This document shows positions 48,220 to 56,106 of a DNA stretch of 64,000 nucleotides, in pieces. Position numbers and translations under genes: made by a program. Under the pieces are notes generated by a model. That model saw only the letters and a program-made list of their open reading frames with translations, was not told the origin of the DNA and made no database searches. The stretch comes from Clostridium magnum DSM 2767. GTDB lineage: Bacteria; Bacillota; Clostridia; Clostridiales; Clostridiaceae. The DNA is taken from contig NZ_LWAE01000001.1 in NCBI RefSeq assembly GCF_001623875.1, positions 806,001 through 870,000 on the forward strand, given 5' to 3'. Each line of letters begins with the position of its first letter. Position 1 is the stretch's first letter.

Positions 48220-48342
48220 GATGACTACCCGCTCTAATACTTCCATTTTCTCCAAAGTGTACGTTGCGAGCGGTTACGTCCCTGGATTCGTTCAACTAAG
48301 AATCAGGTGGGATTGAAACCTCATCTGATTCAAGTTTACACT
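48220..48342 (-). repeat. Dispersed structured element copy E (short form)
   Basis: On the minus strand it starts after ATGA (48346-48343) with AGTGTAAACTTGAATCAG and ends at GAGCGGGTAGTCATC. It has the 5' hairpin (AATCAGATGAGG with CCCACCTGATT, partly mismatched) and the conserved CTTAGTTGAACGAATCCAGG block. Like copy A it lacks the two internal hairpins. Confidence 0.88.
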
Positions 48343-48376
48343 TCATCAAATAAAATACAGAAGAGAGGTTTAACAA

Positions 48377-48511
48377 ATGGGCGTAAAAGGAAAGTTTACC
48401 AATAGGCAGGTTTCAGCTATGGGAATTGATAAAATGGATAATGGAAAAAATCTATATAAGCAAGGACAAAAAGACAAACAAAGGAAAAATGATAATGTAA
48501 GACCAGATTAG
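48377..48511 (+). CDS. Small basic hydrophilic protein 3
   Basis: A 44-residue Lys/Asn/Gln-rich protein (MGVKGKFTNRQVSAMG at the start). AGAGAGGTTTAACAA precedes the ATG and a clear terminator follows. It ends the group of five short genes; function unknown. Confidence 0.7.
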   Translation: MGVKGKFTNRQVSAMGIDKMDNGKNLYKQGQKDKQRKNDNVRPD

Positions 48512-48528
48512 ATATTTTTAAGTATAAG

Positions 48529-48562
48529 AAAAGGAAACCTGCTTAATTAGGTTTCCTTTTCA
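48529..48562 (+). terminator. Terminator of the small-protein cluster
   Basis: A perfect 12-bp stem AAAAGGAAACCT/AGGTTTCCTTTT with an eight-base loop; the stem end itself provides the T-run. Confidence 0.85.
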
Positions 48563-48682
48563 GCGAAAAAAGTAAAATAAATGTCACCAAATTTATAGGA
48601 GTTATTACATTACCAAGTTACTATTAAGTTTAACCAAGTAATATATTTTTATACATATTAGTTTATTTAAGGTGAGGCCTAT

Positions 48683-48943
48683 ATGAGAATAAAACAATCT
48701 ACAAAGGAAAAAATAATTTTGAAAGGAAGTGATTTTGTGAAAAGACAAATGATAGGTAAAGAAGTAACTGAACGTGAACTTGAAGAGTTAAAGAATATAA
48801 ATGAGGTAAATAGGTTTCCAGATAGAAGAAGAGAAGAGAAAAATGTTCTCACTATGCAGACAGGTCTAAATAGTGATGGAACAATAAGAGAAGAGGAAAT
48901 TCCAGCGCATATGTATGAATTAAATGGTGTAAAAGATAAATGA
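48683..48943 (+). CDS. Uncharacterised small charged protein
   Basis: An 86-residue charged protein with no recognised family. ATG 48683 follows AAGGTGAGGCCTAT; GTG 48737 follows AAAGGAAGTGATTTT, and both starts look usable, so a shorter 68-residue form is possible. No membrane segment. The segment KEVTERELEELKNI is probably helical. Confidence 0.6.
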   Translation: MRIKQSTKEKIILKGSDFVKRQMIGKEVTERELEELKNINEVNRFPDRRREEKNVLTMQTGLNSDGTIREEEIPAHMYELNGVKDK

Positions 48944-48997
48944 AGTAAAACATAAATCAGATAGGCGTATTATAAAAGGCATTGATAAATAAAAATT

Positions 48998-49036
48998 AAA
49001 AGTCCCCTTATATTAAAAAAATAGAAGAGGACTTTT
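48998..49036 (-). terminator. Terminator of the DUF2512 gene
   Basis: AAAAGTCC (48998-49005) pairs with GGACTTTT (49029-49036); on the minus strand AATTTTTATTT follows. Confidence 0.75.
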
Positions 49037-49038
49037 AA

Positions 49039-49392
49039 CTACTCAGATTTTTCAGTTTTACCACTTCTAATTAGGTAAAGATGTTGAAAGTACTCAGCTA
49101 ATGCTAAAAGTGTTGAGGCTAAGGCAGCACCCATTAGAGTAACTCTCGAACCGGGCAGTATAAATTGACTAAAATAAATTATAACAAAAGCAAGTAAAAA
49201 ATCTGCGGCAGTGCTTATTAACAGAGTACCTAGTTTAAGTAAAGATAATTCCATTAGATTACCGGCTACAGCAAGAATAACAGCAATAAAAATTGGTTGA
49301 TAAATATAGGAATAGTAAATGTCTCTAAACAAATAATCTGAAACTATTAGTATAAATGGATAAGTAATAACTTTCATTATTATACCTGTCAT
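49039..49392 (-). CDS. DUF2512 (YndM-like) membrane protein
   Basis: A 117-residue protein with four hydrophobic helices (MKVITYPFILIVSDYLF, FIAVILAVAGNLMELSLL, TAADFLLAFVIIYFSQFI, LMGAALASTLLALAEYF). The pattern matches the DUF2512/YndM family found in spore formers, of unknown role. AAAGGGGGTTTAATACT precedes the ATG. Confidence 0.82.
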   Translation of the reverse strand: MTGIIMKVITYPFILIVSDYLFRDIYYSYIYQPIFIAVILAVAGNLMELSLLKLGTLLISTAADFLLAFVIIYFSQFILPGSRVTLMGAALASTLLALAEYFQHLYLIRSGKTEKSE

Positions 49393-49590
49393 AGTATTAA
49401 ACCCCCTTTCTTCTTAGTACTATGATTACCAATTGTTGCAGTATTATACATTTTATTAGTATTGAATAACTGTAATATAATTCATGTAATATTTTAAGCC
49501 ATATCTGGAAAACTAAAGTTAGATGTGTTTATTTTCTCAGGATATTAATGAATTTATAGAGAAAAATAAAATAAATAGGAGGAATATTTT

Positions 49591-49929
49591 ATGCCTAATG
49601 ATAATCAAAATAACAATAATGGAAACAACAATAGCGTAAATAATAAGAGTGATAATAATCAAAGTAATAATACTGAAAATAGTAATGCATGCAATAACAA
49701 CAGTAATAATCAAAATAACAATAATAATAGTAACCCAGGATTAACTAATCATGAATTATTAGAACTGCATGAATTGTTTAGTAGCGAAATCATAGGAGTA
49801 AAGAAAGATCAAACTAATATTTCAATGGTTCAGAATGAAGAATTAAAGAACTTTGTTCAAGAATCCTTAAATACTAGGAAGAATACAATACAGCAAATGC
49901 AAAATTTTATAAATCAACATGTTAAATAA
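49591..49929 (+). CDS. Asn-rich protein with CotF-like C-terminus
   Basis: A 112-residue protein. The first 48 or so residues are almost pure Asn with Ser, Lys and Gln; the last 60 (LLELHELFSSEIIGVKKDQ onward) form helices resembling the four-helix part of CotF/DUF3231-like coat proteins. AGGAGGAATATTTT precedes the ATG. It lies 14 bases before a second CotF-like gene with a similar Asn-rich lead, so the two form an operon. Likely a spore coat component. Confidence 0.8.
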   Translation: MPNDNQNNNNGNNNSVNNKSDNNQSNNTENSNACNNNSNNQNNNNNSNPGLTNHELLELHELFSSEIIGVKKDQTNISMVQNEELKNFVQESLNTRKNTIQQMQNFINQHVK

Positions 49930-49943
49930 GGGAGGCAAATGAT

Positions 49944-50294
49944 ATGTCGTGGCTAGATAATATACTTGGTGAGGGTAGTGACAATAGCAATAATAATAGT
50001 AATGGTAATGAAGGTAGCAATAATAGCCTTAACGATAAGGATATAGCGCTAGATATGCTAGTAGGATCAAAGTTTAGAATAGAAGCTTTGGCTAAAACTA
50101 TTACTGAAACTACAAATCCACAATTAAGACAAATGCTAAGTGGTCAATTAAATATGAATATTAATGAACATTTTAGATTATCAGATATTGCAATAAATAA
50201 TCAATGGTATAATGTCCAGGCAACACCTCAGCAGCAAGTTCAACAGGACGTAAAGGATGCAGAAAGTTTATCCCAATCTCAGCAAGGAAGTTAA
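49944..50294 (+). CDS. CotF-like spore coat protein
   Basis: A 116-residue protein with an Asn/Ser/Gly-rich segment at residues 12-32 and then DIALDMLVGSKFRIEALAKT and HFRLSDIAINNQWYN, the helical pattern of the CotF coat family. GGGAGGCAAATGAT precedes the ATG. The Gln-rich C-terminus (TPQQQVQQDVKDAE) is low complexity. It is translated with the preceding Asn-rich partner. Confidence 0.82.
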   Translation: MSWLDNILGEGSDNSNNNSNGNEGSNNSLNDKDIALDMLVGSKFRIEALAKTITETTNPQLRQMLSGQLNMNINEHFRLSDIAINNQWYNVQATPQQQVQQDVKDAESLSQSQQGS

Positions 50295-50356
50295 ATGCAT
50301 TTAAACATATATATAAATAGAATTATAAATAAAACATAGTTCCTAGTGTTTTACAA

Positions 50357-50381
50357 GCCAGACAGCTAATGCTATCTGGCT
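50357..50381 (+). terminator. Hairpin after the coat-protein operon
   Basis: AGCCAGACAG pairs with CTATCTGGCT, with one mismatch, followed by ATATTA. It is a weak terminator in the 402-base gap between the coat operon and the Spo0E-like gene; the rest of that gap (50382-50588) shows nothing recognisable. Confidence 0.5.
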
Positions 50382-50588
50382 ATATTAACGTAATTATCCA
50401 TAATATCCTAGTGTTGGACTAATTATATCGCAAAACTATATTTAAGGTAATAGGATAAGGAATTCCATATATTGCAATCCTATTAAATCTAAAAGTTAAC
50501 TGCTAGTACATAAAGTTAGCAAAAAAACCAAAGAACATGTTTTTATGCACTTTAATTTCAAAAATATTTAAAATTTGATAAAAAATGG

Positions 50589-50617
50589 TTGAAAAATCCC
50601 GTTGAATGGTGTATAAT
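50589..50617 (+). promoter_or_regulatory. Sigma-A promoter of the Spo0E-like gene
   Basis: TTGAAA (50589-50594) and TATAAT (50612-50617) are spaced by exactly 17 bases, about 80 bases before the GTG start. Confidence 0.7.
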
Positions 50618-50696
50618 ATAATTATAATTAGTAAATAATAATAAGTTTATACTAATTAATACTGTAGAATATTTATTAAGTATGGGGGTGCTTATA

Positions 50697-50858
50697 GTGA
50701 AAAAACAGTTAAAGAAAAACGTAAAAAAAATAGAGCGGATAAGAGACTATATGCATGACTTGATTAGGAAAAAAGGCAGCCTAACTGATCCAGAAGTAGT
50801 GCTGGTAAGTCAAAGGTTAGATTGGGAATTAAATAAGTATAGTAAATTATTTGACTAG
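50697..50858 (+). CDS. Spo0E-like aspartyl-phosphate phosphatase
   Basis: A 53-residue two-helix protein. MHDLIRKKGSLTDPEVVLVS followed by QRLDWELN is the Spo0E family motif (Spo0E has SQELD where this has SQRLD). In Bacillus, Spo0E, YisI and YnzD dephosphorylate Spo0A~P and delay sporulation; clostridial members are less studied. The start is GTG at 50697 behind GGGGGTG. It has its own promoter and terminator. Confidence 0.9.
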   Translation: MKKQLKKNVKKIERIRDYMHDLIRKKGSLTDPEVVLVSQRLDWELNKYSKLFD

Positions 50859-50955
50859 GATTTACCACAAAAAATTATTATGAGACAAATTTAGAGTTAG
50901 TTATGCACTTATCTTAAAAAGAAATGTGTTAATGTAAATGAGATTTTAGATATCT

Positions 50956-50990
50956 CAATCTCCTTGCTAAGGCTTGGGGATTTTTTTATT
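50956..50990 (+). terminator. Terminator after the Spo0E-like gene
   Basis: AATCTCCTTG and a GC-rich right arm (CTTGGGGATT) with G-U pairs form a stem followed by TTTTTTATTTTT. Confidence 0.75.
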
Positions 50991-51040
50991 TTTATAGGAT
51001 AAACTACATAATGAAGTATTATAAAAAGGAGAGATATATA

Positions 51041-51217
51041 ATGAATATAGAAAGAGCAACTGAAATTATTGAGTCACTAGGTGTGATAGAAGTCAGTTAT
51101 AAAGGAGATCCTGTTTGGTTAGAAAACATCAACAAGCAAAGCAATACAGTTAGAGTTAAAAATATGAAGACTGATGAGGAGCTAAATGTAGGTATAAGAG
51201 ATTTAGAAGAAGTGTAG
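51041..51217 (+). CDS. sspH: Small acid-soluble spore protein, H type
   Basis: A 58-residue protein matching the SspH family: MNIERATEIIESLGVIEVSY, a central VWLENI strand and a C-terminal EELNVGIRDLEEV. H-type SASPs are minor forespore proteins made under sigma G. The ATG at 51041 follows AAAAGGAGAGATATATA; an ATG ten codons earlier lacks a ribosome site. Confidence 0.9.
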   Translation: MNIERATEIIESLGVIEVSYKGDPVWLENINKQSNTVRVKNMKTDEELNVGIRDLEEV

Positions 51218-51272
51218 TATAAAATTGATGCCGTATTGATTGAAGTTCCAGTTTAAAGCTAAGTAAAAGAAT

Positions 51273-51378
51273 AAAAGGGAGTTGTCCCCGATGGGTTTAT
51301 ATACGGCATATTGTATTAAGTATTTTGAAGTAAAAACTATATGTTGTTAAATCTATTAATTTGGGGACATCTCCTTTT
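51273..51378. mobile_element. MITE-like 106-bp palindromic element
   Basis: The outer 16-17 bases AAAAGGGAGTTGTCCCC and GGGGACATCTCCTTTT are inverted repeats with one mismatch and one bulge, enclosing about 73 AT-rich bases with no ORF. The GGGGACATCTCC end resembles ends associated with Y1/REP-type transposase elements in clostridia (from memory). No target duplication was identified. Confidence 0.5.
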
Positions 51379-51489
51379 GTAGTGTCTGAGGTGGAAATTA
51401 AAATCTAAAACGTTGGCTACTTTGTATGGAGCAGTTAAGGAAAATCGGTTATAATGTTATAAATTAGAAATATAAAGGAGATTTTCATC

Positions 51490-52110
51490 ATGCAAAACAT
51501 AATATTTGATGTTGACGGTACATTATGGGATACAACAGAGGTTGTAGCAAAAGCTTGGAATAGGGCAATATCAGAGGTTGGTGGAACAGCAACAAACATA
51601 ACATCTTCTGTGCTAAAAAAAGAGTTTGGAAAGACTATGGATGTAATCGCAAATAATTTGTTTTCTGATGCTAGTGAGAGAACAAGAAAGTTATTATTAG
51701 AACAATGTTGTAAATATGAGCATAGTGCCTTATTAGAAAATACGGATAATCTGTTATTTCCTGATGTAAAAGAAACCATTATGAAACTTTCAGAAAAGTG
51801 CCGTTTGTTCATTGTGAGTAATTGTCAATCTGGCTATATTGAATTATTCATGAAAAAAGCAGGAATAGAAAAGTATATTACAGACTATGAGTGTTTTGGA
51901 GATACTGGTAAAGTTAAGGGAGAAAATATCAAACTTATTATAGAAAGAAACAATTTAGATGATGTAGTATATGTTGGAGATACTCAGGGGGATTATGAGG
52001 CAACGGTATTTGCCGGAATTCCTTTTGTGTTTGCAAAGTATGGCTTTGGTAATGTTGAAGATTGTTACTTGGATATCAGTGGTATAAAAGAACTGTTGAA
52101 TTTGTATTAG
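51490..52110 (+). CDS. HAD-superfamily phosphatase
   Basis: A 206-residue HAD hydrolase with the nucleophile motif FDVDGTLWDTTEV, motif II FIVSNCQ, a Lys in DTGKVKGENI and the acidic motif VVYVGDTQGDYEA. It is similar to phosphoglycolate/beta-phosphoglucomutase-type phosphatases; the substrate is unknown. The ribosome site is AAAGGAGATTTTCATC. It is followed 11 bases later by the remains of a glycerol-1-phosphate dehydrogenase gene, so the pair may once have acted together on phosphorylated three-carbon compounds. Confidence 0.9.
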   Translation: MQNIIFDVDGTLWDTTEVVAKAWNRAISEVGGTATNITSSVLKKEFGKTMDVIANNLFSDASERTRKLLLEQCCKYEHSALLENTDNLLFPDVKETIMKLSEKCRLFIVSNCQSGYIELFMKKAGIEKYITDYECFGDTGKVKGENIKLIIERNNLDDVVYVGDTQGDYEATVFAGIPFVFAKYGFGNVEDCYLDISGIKELLNLY

Positions 52111-52121
52111 GAGGAGAAACT

Positions 52122-52842
52122 ATGCAGATAGATTTAGAGCCTTTTTTAGGTAATTGTAGTTGTGGACGTACCCATGCTATTTCTGTGCAAGGTATCTATA
52201 TTGAACCTAAAGCCAGCAGATACCTAAGCGAACTTTTAGAGCTATATAAATTTCCAGTTTTTATTTGTGATTCAAATATTAAAAAAGTAACAGAAGAAAT
52301 TCTTGGTGAATATTTTCAGTAAGGCACCTTATAGACTGACTGCATCCGGAATATCAGATTTAATGGACAAGTATACAGCCTTAGTAGATTGGAAAATATC
52401 ACATATCATTACTGGTGAATATTTCTGTCCCACAATCCATAAGTTGGAGATGGAAGCTGTTACGGAAGTAGAGAGCATATTGGATAATATAAAGTCAGGG
52501 AATGAAGAATGCATGGAGAAGCTGATGTATGCATTACTTCTTTCAGGATTGGCAATGCAGATGATCGGAAATTCTAGACTTGCATTCGGTGCGGAACATC
52601 ATATCTCTCATCTGTGGGAAATGACTGTAATCAATGAGCATATTGATGCATTACATGGTGAAAAGGTTTCAGTAGGTTTGATTATGTATTTGGATAAATA
52701 TGAAAAAATACTACAGACTATTGAAAGCGATAAGTGTAAAGTAATTGATAATGCTGAATTTGAAACAGCTCTTCTTAAAGATACCTTTGGGAGAAAAGGG
52801 TTATATGAAGGCATACTAGCGGAAAATGGGGAGAGTTTATGA
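52122..52842 (+). pseudogene. egsA: Deleted sn-glycerol-1-phosphate dehydrogenase gene
   Basis: Bases 52122-52322 encode the N-terminus (MQIDLEPFLGNCSCGRTH) and end after LGEYFQ. Bases from about 52308 to 52842 encode, in another frame, the C-terminal part (APYRLTASGISDLMDKYTAL, GAEHHISHLWEM). Roughly the central third, including the nucleotide-binding region, is missing. The 10-base ATATTTTCAG at the junction would be shared by both original sites (EYFQ and DIFSK), indicating deletion by short-homology recombination. The C-terminus also looks short. AGGAGGAGAAACT precedes the first ATG. The His pair in EHHISH would have bound the metal. Confidence 0.85.
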
Positions 52843-52986
52843 AATGGCACTAACTTTAAGTCCATATGTTCGCAGGAGTGACACTGGGGTCATCCACACT
52901 TTTCAAAGTGGCCTATATCAATGAATTAGGCTAGTTATTATTCTTAATATATTCTAATATAATTTATTTAGGTTAAAGAAAAAGGC

Positions 52987-53121
52987 TTATACAGCATAAT
53001 CTTTTACTATTTCAATATTATTTTTCTTAGCATAACCATGACTAAATCTTATTTGTGCTACTATGCATTCTTCTCTCTGCATAGTAGAGCTAAATCTATT
53101 ATACGTAACCCCTTTTAACAT
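52987..53121 (-). pseudogene. N-terminal remnant of a serine recombinase
   Basis: 44 codons on the minus strand from ATG 53121 (ribosome site AGGAGGAACCTGT) to a stop. RFSSTMQREECIVAQIRFSH, followed by GYAKKNNIEIVKDYAV, matches the N-terminus of large serine recombinases, whose usual form is YSSDMQREESIEAQ with the nucleophile serine pair. The catalytic remainder and DNA-binding domain are gone. It overlaps nothing else and lies beside an IS3 fragment. Confidence 0.7.
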
Positions 53122-53165
53122 ACAGGTTCCTCCTAATCAAAAAATAATAAAAACACAATACACAA

Positions 53166-53390
53166 GTGTATGGGTTTCGTGGAATCTGCATCTCAAAAGT
53201 GAAAACAACTTTTCTAAAAAAAGATAAGCTCTATGGTCGCAAATTTAAAACCAGAGCTGAAGCTAGAACTGCAGTGGTCGAGTATATAGAATTATTTTAT
53301 AATTCTATAAGACTGCATTCAACATTACAATATAAATCTCCTAAAGAATACAAAAGAGATTACTACCTAAAATTAAAGACTGCCTGCTAA
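53166..53390 (+). pseudogene. IS3-family transposase C-terminal fragment
   Basis: The reading frame ends with KLYGRKFKTRAEARTAVVEY and FYNSIRLHSTLQYKSPKEYK, the C-terminal block of an IS3/IS150-type OrfB with the last catalytic Glu region disturbed. Upstream sequence (about 53166-53200) no longer matches an IS3 transposase. No terminal inverted repeats are seen. A relic. Confidence 0.75.
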
Positions 53391-53434
53391 TTTTTTAGTA
53401 GCATCTTTTAGGTAGGGCTCTTACATAAATTTAC

Positions 53435-53692
53435 TTGCTAATATTTGAATTGTTTTTAAAATTATACATTGAAAAATGTGTAATATGGAATGCTGAAAAA
53501 TTCAAAGAAAATCGTACATCCTATATGTCTATTTTACTCAGAACACTCCAAGCTTTATATGGTAAAGAAGCTATAGAGGGAACTATAGTGCGTGAATATG
53601 GTTTAGGTAATGAGATTTTAAATATTGATTTTAATAATGGAACAAAACATACAGCAATAGGTCGTAGAGCAATACTTGCAATTTTAGGATAG
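53435..53692 (+). CDS. Phage-like hypothetical protein, possibly truncated
   Basis: Up to 85 residues. The well-conserved-looking part is the C-terminal 60 residues (MSILLRTLQALYGKEAIEGT, then GTKHTAIGRRAILAILG). No good ribosome site is found at the first possible start, and the gene sits 13 bases before a broken phage replication gene. Probably the end of a prophage early gene whose 5' part was lost. Family unknown. Confidence 0.5.
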   Translation: MLIFELFLKLYIEKCVIWNAEKFKENRTSYMSILLRTLQALYGKEAIEGTIVREYGLGNEILNIDFNNGTKHTAIGRRAILAILG

Positions 53693-53705
53693 GAGATGAA
53701 TATTT

Positions 53706-54787
53706 ATGGCTCAATTTAGATATGTTTATACAAATTTTTTGGAAGATCCAAAGGTAAGTGAAATTTTACACCAGAGGATAAGCTTTTCTTCCTATACCTA
53801 TTAACTAATCCTCATACAACTCAGTGTGGGATATACAGAATAACTAAGAAGCTTATAGCCTTTGAGATGGGGTATTTTATGGAATCTATAAATAGCTTAA
53901 TATTTAGATTTCAAGAACATCATAATCTTATTAAGTAAAATGAAGAGACTAGAGAAATAGCAATTAAGAATTGGGGCAAGTTTAACCTTAAAAATGGTGG
54001 TACTCCAATAGTAGATTGTGTGAAGAAAGATTTTAAAGAAATAGAGGACAAGTCATTGCTGCTTTATGTTTTAAACAGCATTAAGAATGATACTATAAAA
54101 CAGGTTTTTATTGATGAATTAGCTAAGTATGGACTAATAGATGAACCTGATAAAGTAGAAGGTAGTCCGGCTAGTGGTAGTGACGTTGACGAGCCGTTAG
54201 ACGATACGGTTAATGATACCCTTCACGGCACGTCAACGACAGGCGGACAAAAAGAAAACAAAAAAGAAAAAGAAAATAAAAATAATAAAGATAATATACA
54301 TAAGAGTTATCAAAATAGAGACAATATTGTGAATAATGTGGATAATGTGGATGAGTTTAAGGAAAATTGTGGATTAGGTATATCAGATGAAACATCTGAT
54401 ACTCGCATTCCTGTTCCTTATGAAGATATAGTGAAAGCCTATAATACCATTTGCATATCTATGCCTAAAATAATTAAAACAACTGCAGATAGAAAAAGAG
54501 CTATAAAAGCTAGATGGAATGAGTGTAAGGACATGAATATTTTTATAGAGCTATTTACGAAGGCGGAAAAAAGTGATTTTCTTTCTGGAAGAGATGGGAA
54601 ATGGAGTGGTTGTGCATTTGATTGGCTGCTAAATAGTAAAAATATATTAAAAGTGCTGGAAGGTAATTATGACAATAAGCAAAATAGTCAAAAGCAGAAT
54701 ACTAGAAAGGTAAGCACATTTAATAATTTTAAACATAGAGAATATGACTATGATGACTTGAAGAAAAAGCTTTTAGGGTGGAATTAG
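53706..54787 (+). pseudogene. Phage replisome organizer (DnaD-like) gene, frameshifted and stopped
   Basis: The start MAQFRYVYTNFLEDPKVSE is typical of clostridial phage replication-initiation proteins. After VSE one base is missing near 53765; the other frame continues FTPEDKLFFLYLLTNP. At 53937-53939 a TAA interrupts LIK*NEETREIAIKNWGKF, probably a former Tyr codon. The rest (54020-54787) is open to the C-terminal segment YEDIVKAYNTIC and WSGCAFDWLLNSKNILKVLE. The middle is Lys/Asn-rich linker. Two disabling mutations make function unlikely. Confidence 0.85.
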
Positions 54788-54836
54788 AAGTATTAGAGAA
54801 AGAAAATTTACAGTTTGATTAATGGTGGAGGATAAC

Positions 54837-55001
54837 ATGTTTATGAAAATTAAAGATTTAAAAAGGCTTATTGAAGGATTTAATGATGAGGATGAGGTTG
54901 CAGTGGAAGTTGGTGAAGAGTTGTATGAGTGTTACGCTTATGATAATGCGTATTGTAGAAATGAATTAAGGGTTCCAACGCTGGTAATTGGTAAGGAATA
55001 G
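54837..55001 (+). CDS. Small acidic phage-type protein
   Basis: 54 residues, MFMKIKDLKRLIEGFNDEDE at the N-terminus, then a beta-strand-like VAVEVGEELYECY. GGTGGAGGATAAC precedes the ATG. It is typical in size and position of prophage accessory proteins downstream of the replication gene. Family not recognised. Confidence 0.6.
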   Translation: MFMKIKDLKRLIEGFNDEDEVAVEVGEELYECYAYDNAYCRNELRVPTLVIGKE

Positions 55002-55210
55002 TACGGAAAATGAATAAAAGATGAGATAACTATTGAATCTGATTAATGCTCTTTGATAACTGAACAGTACGGTGTTTAATTATGGTATTATTTTTAATAC
55101 GTAGAATAATTGTAATATAATATAAAGTTATGATATAATTTACATATATTACAAATTATTTAAAACACAAATATAGGGGTATTCTTGTATAATTTAGAAG
55201 GAGAGTAAAA

Positions 55211-56077
55211 ATGAGTGAAGAACAAAATAAACTAGAAAAAATTAAGTGTGGAATTATAATGCCCATATCAGCTATAGATGGATGTTCAGAAGAACATTGG
55301 TCAGAGGTACAAGGTATTTTAATTGAGGCAGCTGCTAGTGTTAAAAATTATGACTTCACCACAATGATGGTAAGTGAAGCTGAGGATATTGGAATAATCA
55401 AAAAACGAATAGTTCAAAATGTATACAACTCTGATATTGTAATTTGTGATGTAAGCGGCAAAAATCCTAACGTAATGTTTGAACTAGGAATGAGATTAGC
55501 CTTTGATAAACCCACGATTATTGTAAAGGATGATAAGACCAATTATTCTTTTGATACGGGAATAATTGAATATTTGGAATATCCAAGAGATTTGCGATTT
55601 ACAAAAATAGTTGATTTTAAGAAAAGATTAAATAGTAAACTTGTTGCTACATTGGAAGAATCCAGAGCTAATCCAGAACACGCTACATTCTTAAAAAGTT
55701 TTGGACAATTCAAAGTATCTGCATTAAGTGAGCATGAAGTGACTCCTGATAAGGCTATTTTAGAGAGTATTGAGGATTTAAGAAATGAATTATTCCAAAT
55801 AACAAAGTACACTATGAGAAAAATGCCTCAAAAAAATCATTTTCCACAAGAAGCAATAATGAAAACAAAAAAAGTGATTGATGACTCTTATAAGGAATTA
55901 GCTGTAACTACTTTAGATGAACTCGTAACTCAAATAGACCTATATGAAAGAATATTGGACAAAATCAACGCGCGAAGATACTTTCCTACAGAAGAAGAGT
56001 TCAAGGATTTTTATGATTATATGCTATCTATTTATAATAAAAAAACAGTAGATAAGCTTAGTGGTACTATAATTTAA
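55211..56077 (+). CDS. Nucleoside 2-deoxyribosyltransferase/TIR-like domain protein
   Basis: A 288-residue protein. Residues 12-110 form an alternating alpha/beta domain: CGIIMPISAIDGCSEEHWSE, YNSDIVICDVSGKNPNVMFE, LGMRLAFDKPTIIV. Asp80 and Glu91 in DVSGKNPNVMFELG match the catalytic region of nucleoside deoxyribosyltransferase-like and some TIR-like enzymes that cleave N-glycosidic bonds. The C-terminal 150 residues are helical (YKELAVTTLDELVTQIDLYE) and unassigned, possibly a sensor or oligomerisation part. It has a separate promoter-like region and AGAAGGAGAGTAAAA before the ATG. It is intact among broken prophage genes; a defence role is inference. Confidence 0.75.
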   Translation: MSEEQNKLEKIKCGIIMPISAIDGCSEEHWSEVQGILIEAAASVKNYDFTTMMVSEAEDIGIIKKRIVQNVYNSDIVICDVSGKNPNVMFELGMRLAFDKPTIIVKDDKTNYSFDTGIIEYLEYPRDLRFTKIVDFKKRLNSKLVATLEESRANPEHATFLKSFGQFKVSALSEHEVTPDKAILESIEDLRNELFQITKYTMRKMPQKNHFPQEAIMKTKKVIDDSYKELAVTTLDELVTQIDLYERILDKINARRYFPTEEEFKDFYDYMLSIYNKKTVDKLSGTII

Positions 56078-56106
56078 GTGTGAATAACTTAATAACGAAT
56101 TATAAA

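Noticed and set aside
20466..48342. Dispersed repeats as a CRISPR array
   Set aside because: Copies are kilobases apart, 110-240 bases long, in both orientations, and without regular spacers.
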